39,384 bases of DNA from Bacteroidota bacterium (GTDB taxonomy: Bacteria; Bacteroidota; Bacteroidia; B-17B0; Aurantibacillaceae). The notes beneath the pieces were generated by a model, which did not search any database, was not told the origin of the DNA, and saw only the letters and a program-made list of their open reading frames with translations. Where the stretch lies: the NCBI GenBank assembly GCA_025363015.1, contig JANYEQ010000022.1, positions 1 through 39,384 on the forward strand, in the 5' to 3' direction. Positions 16,173-24,003 of this stretch are shown here, piece by piece (positions within the stretch are counted from its first letter, which is position 1; the number at the start of each line of letters is the position of its first letter). Made by a program: the position numbers and the translations under genes.

Positions 16173-18728
16173 TTGATAAAACACCCATATAGTAAAGTAG
16201 TTTTCTTCTTTGTAATGTTAATATCTTTAAACGTTACAAACTTATTTGGGCAAAGCACACCAATAGATACTTTAAAAAAAGTAACCGTTGATACCTTAAC
16301 AACAGATGATAATAGCGAAAGCCTTGAAGAGGCCATAAATTACAGTGCCCAAGATAGTGTAGTTTTTTTAGCGGTGGCAAAAAAAATATTTTTATACGGT
16401 AAAGCCAAGGTAAATTATACTACTATGAATATGGAAGCAGAGTTTATTGAAATAGATTATACTACCAACATTGTTAAAGCTTATGGCAAAAAAGATAGTT
16501 TGGGTAAACCCGAAGGAAGGCCAGATTTTAAAGATGGCGAACAGACGATGCGAGCAGATACTATTAAATATAATTTAAAATCTAAACGTGGTAAAATTTA
16601 TAATGCGTTTACACACCAAGGCGAGTTATTAGTTTTTGGAGAACAAATAAAAAAAGATAGCACCAACATTGTATATTTAAAAAACATGAAATGTTTGCCT
16701 TGCCAAGATGAAGATGCGCGCACAGCCTTTAGAGCCACAAAAGCAAAAATAATACCCAACGATAAAATTATAACAGGCCCCATGTATTTAGAAATTGGGG
16801 GGGTGCCCACACCTTTAGCCTTACCTTTTGGTTATTTTCCAAACACTAAAAAGCAACACAATGGTATTTTATTACCTACGTTTGGCAACTCGGCCTCGCA
16901 GGGTTTTAGTCTACGAAACGGTGGTTTTTATTGGGGTATAAATGATAAAACCGATATGATAATTAATGGCGATATTTATACAAATGGTAGTTATGCATTA
17001 CGCACTACTAATAATTATAACGTGCTTTACAAAAGTAACGGCAATGTAAATTTAGCCTTTAGTCAATTTAATATTGGCGATAAGGATATTCCAGCAACAT
17101 TTACAAAACAACAGTCGTATAGCGTTAAATGGATACACATTCAAGATAATAAAAATAACCCCACTATACGTTTTAGTGCCAATGTAAATTATGTAAAAAA
17201 CCAAGCTTTTAATAGGCTCACAACTATTAACTCCAATCAGTTTTTACAAAATAGTTTTAATTCAAATATTAATTTTACAAAAACATTTAAGCTAAGTGCA
17301 TTAAGTTTAAATGCCTCGCACAACCAAAGTGCTGTGGGTTTAAAACCTATAAGTTTTACATTTCCGCAATTAACCTACAATGTGAATCGTTTTTTTCCGT
17401 TTAAACGCGAAGATGCTGTAAAACAAAATGTATTTGATAAAATTGGTGTAAATTATTTATTTGAAGCGCGTAATACATTAAACGGATACGATTCTACCAT
17501 TTTTAAAGGAGACATTGAAAAACGAATGGCATATGGTATTAAGCACAGTTTACCAATATCTACAAATTTTAATTTAGCTAAATATATTACCGTAACTCCT
17601 GGCTTAAACTTAAATGCAGTTATGTACACAAAAAGTATTAGGCAGCAATTTGTAACCGATGTTACAACATATACTAGTAGTATAAAAACCGATACTATTA
17701 ATGGCTTTGTGGGTGGCTACGACGCCAACTTTACTACCTCGTTTAACACTAAGGTATTTTTTGATTATGTTTTTAAAAAAGGAAAAGTAAAACAAATTAG
17801 GCATTTACTAATTCCTACGCTTACTTACGCTTACCGCCCCGATTTTGGTAAAGAGCAATATGGCTTTTGGAAAAGTGTACAATCTAATACCATTGGGGGT
17901 ATTAACCGCTATTCTATTTTTCAGAATAATATTTTTGGTGGGCCAGGTATTGGCGCACAAAATGCACTTAGTTTAAACTTAAGTAATAATATTGAGGCTA
18001 AAATTCGTAAAAAAACCGATACTGGATTTGTATATAATAAAACTACCTTGCTTCAAAATATTAGCGCAACGGGTAGTTATAATTTTGCAGTAGATAGTTT
18101 TCAAATGCAAGTGGTAACCCTAAGCGCACGGACTGTTTTATTTAAAAATATTGATATTGTAGCAAGCGGTAACCTAGACCCATATGCTTATAGCAATATT
18201 ACTAAGCGACGTATAACAAGCTATCAATACTCACAAAATGCACAATTAGCACGTTTAACAGGTGCAAATTTTGTAGTAAATACAAGCATTAGTAGTGATA
18301 AAATTGCGGCAGCTAAAAAATTACGCGAAGCCCCCAACCAAAGTAATGGCGCTGAAAAAGGAACAAAAAATGATTTAGACCCAACCGCAAAACTACCGTG
18401 GAACATTGCTTTAAATTATAATTTAATGCTTATTAATAGTGATAATACAAAATTACAACCCACCCATTCTATTAATTGCCGAGCAGATATAATGCCTACA
18501 AAGTATTGGAAAGTAGGGGTTACAACAGGTTATGATTTTAACCGTCAAAATTTAAGTTACACAAGCGTTAATATTTATCGCGATTTAAAATGTTGGGAAA
18601 CACGGATAGATTGGGTGCCGTTTGGCTTTAATAAAGGCTATTATTTGACTATAAATTTAAAAAGCAGTGTGTTTAATACGCCATTTAATTACGGCAATCG
18701 AAATTTTATTAAAACAGCAGGGTTTTAA
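16173..18728 (+). CDS. lptD: LptD-like LPS-assembly outer-membrane protein
   Basis: LptD forms the outer-membrane pore that places lipopolysaccharide in the outer leaflet. The 851-residue product has a signal peptide (VVFFFVMLISLNVTNLFGQ), an OstA/LptA-like beta-jellyroll (about residues 55-200: DSVVFLAVAKKIFLYGKAKV, then TMRADTIKYNLKSKRGKI), a Cys pair (KCLPCQDED), the conserved PLALPFGYFPN near residue 215, and a long barrel of polar/aromatic strands ending in a terminal Phe. The start is a TTG; the first in-frame ATG would remove half of the signal peptide, and an in-frame TGA lies 28 bp upstream. The divergent amidase neighbour is, as I recall, a common arrangement in Bacteroidota. Confidence 0.88.
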   Translation: MIKHPYSKVVFFFVMLISLNVTNLFGQSTPIDTLKKVTVDTLTTDDNSESLEEAINYSAQDSVVFLAVAKKIFLYGKAKVNYTTMNMEAEFIEIDYTTNIVKAYGKKDSLGKPEGRPDFKDGEQTMRADTIKYNLKSKRGKIYNAFTHQGELLVFGEQIKKDSTNIVYLKNMKCLPCQDEDARTAFRATKAKIIPNDKIITGPMYLEIGGVPTPLALPFGYFPNTKKQHNGILLPTFGNSASQGFSLRNGGFYWGINDKTDMIINGDIYTNGSYALRTTNNYNVLYKSNGNVNLAFSQFNIGDKDIPATFTKQQSYSVKWIHIQDNKNNPTIRFSANVNYVKNQAFNRLTTINSNQFLQNSFNSNINFTKTFKLSALSLNASHNQSAVGLKPISFTFPQLTYNVNRFFPFKREDAVKQNVFDKIGVNYLFEARNTLNGYDSTIFKGDIEKRMAYGIKHSLPISTNFNLAKYITVTPGLNLNAVMYTKSIRQQFVTDVTTYTSSIKTDTINGFVGGYDANFTTSFNTKVFFDYVFKKGKVKQIRHLLIPTLTYAYRPDFGKEQYGFWKSVQSNTIGGINRYSIFQNNIFGGPGIGAQNALSLNLSNNIEAKIRKKTDTGFVYNKTTLLQNISATGSYNFAVDSFQMQVVTLSARTVLFKNIDIVASGNLDPYAYSNITKRRITSYQYSQNAQLARLTGANFVVNTSISSDKIAAAKKLREAPNQSNGAEKGTKNDLDPTAKLPWNIALNYNLMLINSDNTKLQPTHSINCRADIMPTKYWKVGVTTGYDFNRQNLSYTSVNIYRDLKCWETRIDWVPFGFNKGYYLTINLKSSVFNTPFNYGNRNFIKTAGF

Positions 18729-18735
18729 AAATAAA

Positions 18736-18773
18736 AACCACTAACAGAAAATCTCCATAATCTATTAGTGGTT
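18736..18773 (+). terminator. Hairpin after the LptD-like gene
   Basis: AACCACTAA (18736-18744) pairs with TTAGTGGTT (18765-18773) across a 20-base loop, starting 8 bp after the stop codon and followed by AATTTTG. A second inverted repeat, TTTTGTT/AACAAAA, follows directly. The long loop and short T-tract make it a weak terminator candidate. Confidence 0.4.
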
Positions 18774-18859
18774 AATTTTGTTGTTATAAACAAAACCCTT
18801 GATAAAGAACGTATTATAAAATTACTATAGATAAAAGTAAACTATTAAACTATTTATTA

Positions 18860-18911
18860 AGTGGTAGGTTTTTTTGTATAACTGGTAGCTTTTTTTAAAT
18901 AACTGGCGATG
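18860..18911. repeat. Three direct repeats at 21-bp spacing, candidate LytTR sites
   Basis: TGGTAGG, TGGTAGC and TGGCGAT have their TGG at 18862, 18883 and 18904, exactly 21 bp apart, each preceded by AAG or AAC and the first two followed by a T-run. On the minus strand the units read CCACTTAAT, CCAGTTATA and CCAGTTATT, close to the direct-repeat pattern bound by LytTR regulators. The stretch lies directly after the LytTR regulator gene, and a two-unit version stands upstream of the sensor gene (22679-22707). Binding is inferred. Confidence 0.5.
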
Positions 18912-19658
18912 TTAATGGTTAAGTTTATCCATAAAGGCATCTTTTTTTCGGCGCGAAATTTCGAGCTTTGAATTGTCACTCATTACGGCATAACCACTAT
19001 CTTCTTTTAAAAATCTAATCACATGGTTCATATTAATTAAATGGTGGTTGTGAATGCGAATAAAGTTTTTTTCGGGTAATAAATCCTCGTAATGTTTTAA
19101 GCCATAACTTGCTAAAAGTTTACGTTTATCATCCATAAAAAAAGTAGTATAGCCCCCATCAGCTTCGCAACGAATAATATCCTTTAAATTTAAAATTTCG
19201 AAACCATTGCCTGTTGGCACAGTAATTTTTTGAAAATTATCATCAGGTTTTTGTAACTGCTGAATTAAAAAATTTAGGTTATCCATATTTGGAACCTTGT
19301 TTCGTTTTTGAATAACTTTATCTACTGCAATTTTTAATTCTTCAACATCAATAGGTTTTAATAAATAATCGCAGGCGCTATATTTAATGGCACGAATGGC
19401 GTGTTGGTCGCTAGCGGTAGCAAATATCACTTCAAATTTATGGCCTTGTACTTGCTCTAATAAATCAAAACCACTGCCATCAGGCATACTAATATCTAAA
19501 AATACTAAATCGGGTTTATAGGTATTTATTAGTTCAACACCTTCTTTTACGTTTTTTGCTTGGCCAACTACGTTTAAAAATTCACAATTTTTTTCAATCA
19601 TTGCTACCATCATCGCACGGCTTTTTTGTTCGTCTTCAATTATTATTACTTTTATCAT
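18912..19658 (-). CDS. LytTR-family response regulator
   Basis: The 248-residue protein has a receiver domain (residues 1-120) with the acidic pocket IIIEDEQ, the phosphoacceptor Asp55 in VFLDISMPDG, the Thr of ATASD and the Lys of LLKPID, followed by a LytTR DNA-binding domain (about 140-245) with ITVPTGNGFEILNLKDIIRCEA, YTTFF and FIRIHNHHLINMNHV. LytTR regulators bind as dimers to two direct repeats about 21 bp apart. Its partner is the sensor kinase encoded 18 bp upstream on the same strand. Candidate sites lie immediately downstream of this gene and upstream of the sensor gene, which suggests autoregulation. Confidence 0.95.
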   Translation of the reverse strand: MIKVIIIEDEQKSRAMMVAMIEKNCEFLNVVGQAKNVKEGVELINTYKPDLVFLDISMPDGSGFDLLEQVQGHKFEVIFATASDQHAIRAIKYSACDYLLKPIDVEELKIAVDKVIQKRNKVPNMDNLNFLIQQLQKPDDNFQKITVPTGNGFEILNLKDIIRCEADGGYTTFFMDDKRKLLASYGLKHYEDLLPEKNFIRIHNHHLINMNHVIRFLKEDSGYAVMSDNSKLEISRRKKDAFMDKLNH

Positions 19659-19676
19659 AGTGTTAATTTTAAATTT

Positions 19677-22583
19677 TTATTCGTTTAATGGAATGTATAA
19701 TTCAACTTTTGTTCCTAACGCATAACCCTTTTCGTCTTTTAAATCGCTAATGTTTACGCTTAATGCCGAATTATTTAATTCGTTTAAAATGCGTAATCTA
19801 TCTTCGGTAATTTTCATCCCTAACGATTTATGTTTTTTACCTGGCATAGTGTGTTTTATTTGCGAGGCTTTTTCCCGCCCAATACCATTATCAGTAATGG
19901 TACAAATTAAAAAATTATTTTTATAGGATAAATGTATTGTTAATAAGCCTTTTTCGGGTTTAGGGTTTAAGCCATGCAAAATAGCATTTTCAACATATGG
20001 CTGCATTAAAAGTGGGGGCATAATATCGTAATCTGTATCTACATTATCATCTATACTAACTTTATATTCAAACTTACCTTCAAAACGCATTTGTTCTAGC
20101 TCTAAATATAATTTTAGGGCTTCAATATCTTCTTCAACGGTTACAGTAGGTTTATCTGAATTATTTAAAATAATACGCACCAAGCGCGCAAATTTATTAA
20201 GGTATTTTATAGCCTCGTCGCTCTTATTATTGTATATATAGTGTTGAATAGAATTAAGCGAGTTAAAAATAAAATGCGGATTCATTTGTGAGCGAAGAGC
20301 TTTTAATTCTATTTTGCTCATTTCTACTTTTCTATCAAAATCTTGTTTTTGTTTTTTGCGAATTGATCGAATTCGAATTTTGAAAATTAAATAAATTACT
20401 AATGCAATACTTAAAAATAATATTAAAATAAACCACCACGTTAAATAATATGGAGCGTTTATTGTAAACGAAAATGTAGTTTCTTTACTATCCCAAACCC
20501 CTTCGTTATTGCAACTTTTTAGTTTAAAGGTATATTTTCCAGGCGAAAGATTAGCATATTTACTATAATCTTCGGCACTAGGCAGGCTCCACTTTTTTTC
20601 TAAACCTTCTAATTTTTTTATATATAAAACCTTATCAGGGTTAGTTAAACAAATGCCTTTGTAGTAAAACGAAATAGAGTTTAGGTAATAAGGCAAATTG
20701 CAATTTTGTGCTAATAAAGTATCTTCGTTTGCTAATTTTATCGTTTGTATTAGCGTTGAATTTTCAATTTTATTTTCTTTTAAATTATAGGGTTCGTGCA
20801 CTACTACGCCACTAACGGTGCCAAACCAAAGGGTTTTGTCGTTATCTTCCCAAATACCATTAGTATTGCATTCTACACCTACGAAACCATCTTGCTTGGC
20901 AAAACTAGCTATTTCTATTTTGTTTTGAGTTAGGTATTTTTTTAAATTTAATTTGTTGATGCCTTGGTTAGTGCCTAGCCACAGGTAATTTTTATTTTGT
21001 GCAAACGCTATTGAGTAAACAAATTCTGAATTTAAACCATCTTCTTCGGTAATATATTTATAAGTGTTTGTTTTTATATTAAATACAATTACGCCATTTA
21101 ATGTGCCGGCAAAAATTAAATTATTTATATATTTTAATGAAATAAAATTTTCTTCAGGTAGTTTTAATTGTTTGCTAATGTTGTAAATACTATCGTTTTT
21201 TAATTTTAATAAGCCGTATCCAAAAGTTCCAATCCATAGGTTGTTTTCGTCGTCTTCGGCCAAGCCATATACTGCAGTATTAGTATTTTTTTGAAACGCA
21301 TAAAATTTTGTTTGGGCTATGTTGCCATTAAAAACTACCGAACAAATACCGTTACTACCCCCCACCCATATAGTATTGTTAGTTGCTAGATAAAGCATAT
21401 CGTAAGGGCCTACAAAATTTTTTGGCATGGGAATATTATAAAATTTTTCGTTTTTAAACTCCATTAATGAGTTGGCTGTGCCAAAAATTAAACGCCCTGC
21501 TTTATCTTGTATACCAGCACGGCAGGTATTTGTGGATAAGCCATCTATAGTGCTGTAACGTTTGTAATAGCCTTGCGAATATTTATAAATACCATTATTT
21601 TCGGAACACATCCAAACATCACTTTTAGTATCTCTAAAAATTTGATAAACAAATGCGTTACCAGGTCCATTAATTTTGTCAAACGTTGAAAACGAATTAT
21701 CGCGATATTTATATAAACCACTATGCGACCCTATCCATATATTGTTTTCCTTATCCTTTATTAATTGCCTAATAATATTTGAATTATTATCGGCACCAAT
21801 ATTATAATAATAAAATTGCTCCCCATTAAATTTTAATAAACCTGTTTGTGAGCCTATCCATAAAGTCTCTTTATCTTGCGTTAATAAACAGGTTATATTT
21901 TCGTCAATTAATCCGTTTTCAATAAAATAGTTTGTAAACTTTTTAGTAAGTTCATTATAAAAACTTAAGCCTTTACTTGTACCAATTACAACGTAATTTT
22001 TATACCTTACTAAAGCGTTAATTTGGTTAGATGGTAGGCCATTAGCCATTTTTAAAGTAGTAAGTTTACTATTTGTATAAATTACTAAACCACTATCCGT
22101 ACCAATATATAAAACTGAAGTATCCGTTTTATACAAACAATTAATTTTAAAATTATTACGTTTAAAAAAGGGTTTAATTTTATTTTGATTAAACGTAAAT
22201 AAACCACGTATGGTACCAATATACATTGTATTATTTACATTACTTAATGCCGTTATTTGAGAGTTTAAACCATTTGCACCGTCAAAATTTACAATTTTAT
22301 TTTTTTGTAAAATGCTTAGCCCTTTGTTGGTTCCTACAAAAACAAAACCACTATCATTTTCGCAAATGGTATTTACGTTATGGTCTATTAAGCCCTTTTT
22401 TTTATTAAAGTTTAAAAATGTTTTTCCGTCAAACCGGCTTAAACCGCCATAGCCACCGCTCCACAGATAACCTTTACTGTCTTCAAATAAGGCTGATACT
22501 TGTACAAAAGGCAAACCACTTTCGGCACTATAATTTTTAAAAAAATATTGTTGTCCTATTATTTTAGTGCAAAATAAAACCAA
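19677..22583 (-). CDS. Two-component sensor: propeller, Y_Y_Y and LytS-type histidine kinase
   Basis: A periplasmic sensor of at least 968 residues. The region to about 630 is a series of two-component-regulator propeller repeats (units such as LFEDSKGYLWSGGYGGLSRFDG and DKENNIWIGSHSGLYKY), then a Y_Y_Y-type domain (about 630-705), one membrane helix (WWFILILFLSIALVIYLIF) and a LytS-type kinase with MNPHFIFNSLNSIQHY (phosphoacceptor His near 768) and an ATPase domain with ENAILHGLNP and ITDNGIGR. It is paired with the LytTR regulator just downstream. The coordinates use the nearest conventional start, a TTG, but this cuts the signal peptide; in frame upstream an ATT at 22616-22614 would give a complete one (KTHLYIFNLLLVLFCTKIIG). 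The ligand is unknown; polysaccharide is sensed by many propeller hybrids but is not shown here. Confidence 0.93.
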   Translation of the reverse strand: MVLFCTKIIGQQYFFKNYSAESGLPFVQVSALFEDSKGYLWSGGYGGLSRFDGKTFLNFNKKKGLIDHNVNTICENDSGFVFVGTNKGLSILQKNKIVNFDGANGLNSQITALSNVNNTMYIGTIRGLFTFNQNKIKPFFKRNNFKINCLYKTDTSVLYIGTDSGLVIYTNSKLTTLKMANGLPSNQINALVRYKNYVVIGTSKGLSFYNELTKKFTNYFIENGLIDENITCLLTQDKETLWIGSQTGLLKFNGEQFYYYNIGADNNSNIIRQLIKDKENNIWIGSHSGLYKYRDNSFSTFDKINGPGNAFVYQIFRDTKSDVWMCSENNGIYKYSQGYYKRYSTIDGLSTNTCRAGIQDKAGRLIFGTANSLMEFKNEKFYNIPMPKNFVGPYDMLYLATNNTIWVGGSNGICSVVFNGNIAQTKFYAFQKNTNTAVYGLAEDDENNLWIGTFGYGLLKLKNDSIYNISKQLKLPEENFISLKYINNLIFAGTLNGVIVFNIKTNTYKYITEEDGLNSEFVYSIAFAQNKNYLWLGTNQGINKLNLKKYLTQNKIEIASFAKQDGFVGVECNTNGIWEDNDKTLWFGTVSGVVVHEPYNLKENKIENSTLIQTIKLANEDTLLAQNCNLPYYLNSISFYYKGICLTNPDKVLYIKKLEGLEKKWSLPSAEDYSKYANLSPGKYTFKLKSCNNEGVWDSKETTFSFTINAPYYLTWWFILILFLSIALVIYLIFKIRIRSIRKKQKQDFDRKVEMSKIELKALRSQMNPHFIFNSLNSIQHYIYNNKSDEAIKYLNKFARLVRIILNNSDKPTVTVEEDIEALKLYLELEQMRFEGKFEYKVSIDDNVDTDYDIMPPLLMQPYVENAILHGLNPKPEKGLLTIHLSYKNNFLICTITDNGIGREKASQIKHTMPGKKHKSLGMKITEDRLRILNELNNSALSVNISDLKDEKGYALGTKVELYIPLNE

Positions 22584-22657
22584 TAATAAATTAAATATGT
22601 ATAAATGTGTTTTAATACTATTATATAAACTTTTTACTAATGTATATGTAAATTTTT

Positions 22658-22665
22658 AAAAAGTA
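22658..22665 (-). promoter_or_regulatory. Candidate -7 box for the sensor/regulator operon
   Basis: On the minus strand this reads TACTTTTT, one mismatch to TAnnTTTG. It lies about 42 bp before the possible ATT start. The TTG of the -33 element is missing; in its place, ending about 14 bp upstream of the box, stand two candidate LytTR repeats, the position expected for an activator-dependent promoter. Confidence 0.35.
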
Positions 22666-22678
22666 AATAATATTAAAT

Positions 22679-22707
22679 AATTGGTAGCTTTTGTTTTATA
22701 TCTGGTT
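22679..22707. repeat. Two direct repeats at 21-bp spacing upstream of the sensor gene
   Basis: The TGG of each unit stands at 22682 and 22703, 21 bp apart. The stretch aligns with 18880-18906 at about 22 of 27 positions (shared core TGGTAGCTTTT and distal CTGG). On the minus strand the units read CCAATTATT and CCAGATATA, similar to LytTR half-sites. They lie between the divergent sensor and idi genes, next to the candidate sensor promoter. Confidence 0.5.
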
Positions 22708-22725
22708 AATTAATGAAGATAGTTG

Positions 22726-22733
22726 TACTTTTG
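22726..22733 (+). promoter_or_regulatory. Candidate -7 box for idi
   Basis: TACTTTTG matches TAnnTTTG exactly. It ends 13 bp before the first ATG (22747) and 31 bp before the second (22765); the very short leader for the first ATG slightly favours the second as the start. No TTG lies at the usual -33 spacing. Confidence 0.4.
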
Positions 22734-22746
22734 TGGGCAGTAAAAA

Positions 22747-23268
22747 ATGCTGTTTACAAACAACATGTTAAAAGAAGAAGTAATATTAGTAAACCAAAAT
22801 GATGAGGCCATTGGCATAATGGAAAAATTAGAAGCGCATCAAAAAGGCTTACTACACCGTGCTTTTTCAATATTTATTTTTAATGATACTAAACAATTAC
22901 TTTTACAGCGTAGGGCATTAACAAAATACCACAGCGCTGGGTTATGGACAAACACCTGCTGTAGTCACCCGCGCCCCAACGAAACTACCTCAGACGCTGC
23001 CAACCGAAGGCTTTTTGAAGAAATGGGAATGCACACCCAACTAATACATAACACCAGCTTTATTTATAAAACTAAATTTGATAATGGCTTAATCGAACAC
23101 GAATTTGACCATGTTTATTTTGGTACAAGTAACGCCAGCCCACTTATAAATAAAGAAGAGGTTGATAGTTTTAAATGGATAGCTATTGACGAGTTAAAAA
23201 ACGAAATTCAATTAAACCCAACTGCGTTTACATCGTGGTTTAAAATTGCAGTTACAAAATTGTTTTAA
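22747..23268 (+). CDS. idi: Isopentenyl-diphosphate delta-isomerase, type 1 (Nudix)
   Basis: The enzyme interconverts isopentenyl and dimethylallyl diphosphate for isoprenoid (quinone, carrier lipid) synthesis. The 173-residue Nudix-fold protein shows the family signatures: VNQNDEAIG, HRAFSIFIFN, LLQRR, the catalytic Cys in NTCCSHPRPNE (near residue 71), RLFEEMG of the Nudix-like helix and the catalytic Glu in EHEFDHVYFG. The first ATG is at 22747, but MLKEEVILV starting at 22765 resembles usual family starts. It converges with the rhomboid gene, with 19 bp between the stop codons. Confidence 0.96.
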   Translation: MLFTNNMLKEEVILVNQNDEAIGIMEKLEAHQKGLLHRAFSIFIFNDTKQLLLQRRALTKYHSAGLWTNTCCSHPRPNETTSDAANRRLFEEMGMHTQLIHNTSFIYKTKFDNGLIEHEFDHVYFGTSNASPLINKEEVDSFKWIAIDELKNEIQLNPTAFTSWFKIAVTKLF

Positions 23269-23287
23269 ATTAGTGTTTAGTTGGTAC

Positions 23288-23917
23288 TTAAAACACACCC
23301 AACACCTTATCAATAAAATGTTTTAATACGGCGGGTTTTAAAATTAAAATAAAAGCTACGCCAAACAATGCACCCCAAAAATGCGATTCGTGGCTAATAT
23401 TATCATTATAACTCGTAGTTTTTTTGCGCCTAATTAAATAATAACTTACGCCCAATAGTAAAATACCTGCTATCCAGCCCTGCATTGGAAAAAAGAATAA
23501 TGAAATTTGACTTAATGGGCTAACCATTATATAACAAAACATTATACTCGAAATAGCCCCACTTGCCCCTAAAGACGAATAATCAGGATTGTTTTTGTTT
23601 CTAAAATATTCGGTAAACGAGGCGGCATAAATACCCCCAGTAAATAATAAAATATAATACACTTTGCCTAATTTTTCTCCAAAATAATATGGAAAAACTT
23701 GTTCCTCTAAAGCTAAACCAAAGCTGTATAATGCCAAACAGTTAAACAATAAATGTATATAATCACCATGTATAAAGGCGTGCGTTAAAAAACGGTAATG
23801 CTCTTTATTGTGGTTAATAGAATAGGGATGAAACAAAAATTTATTCATAAGCCCTTTATCATTAAAACAATACACCGAGCAAACAACTATTATGGCTAAA
23901 AAAGTATAGGTTATCAC
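23288..23917 (-). CDS. Rhomboid-family intramembrane serine protease
   Basis: A 209-residue membrane protein with about six hydrophobic segments. The rhomboid signatures are present: HAFIHGDYIHLLFNCLALYSFG in the second helix region, the catalytic Ser in LGASGAISS (near residue 119) and the catalytic His in the last-but-one helix, SHFWGALFG (near 175). It should cleave other membrane proteins within the bilayer; substrates are unknown. The start is GTG at 23917 (MITYTF); the ATG one base further upstream is out of frame and followed at once by TGA. Confidence 0.92.
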   Translation of the reverse strand: MITYTFLAIIVVCSVYCFNDKGLMNKFLFHPYSINHNKEHYRFLTHAFIHGDYIHLLFNCLALYSFGLALEEQVFPYYFGEKLGKVYYILLFTGGIYAASFTEYFRNKNNPDYSSLGASGAISSIMFCYIMVSPLSQISLFFFPMQGWIAGILLLGVSYYLIRRKKTTSYNDNISHESHFWGALFGVAFILILKPAVLKHFIDKVLGVF

Positions 23918-24003
23918 ATTACAATATTAATTAAAAAATTATGTATTTTTTTATGCCTTTAAATATAATTTATGTATTTTTAAAGTTGTATAAAAACTAA
24001 CAA

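Noticed and set aside
18729-18911. Small gene between lptD and the response regulator
   Set aside because: No open frame with a plausible start; the stretch is explained by a hairpin and the 21-bp repeats.
18860-18911. CRISPR-like array
   Set aside because: The units are under 12 bp with T-rich, non-unique spacers and only three copies; a regulator-site array fits better.
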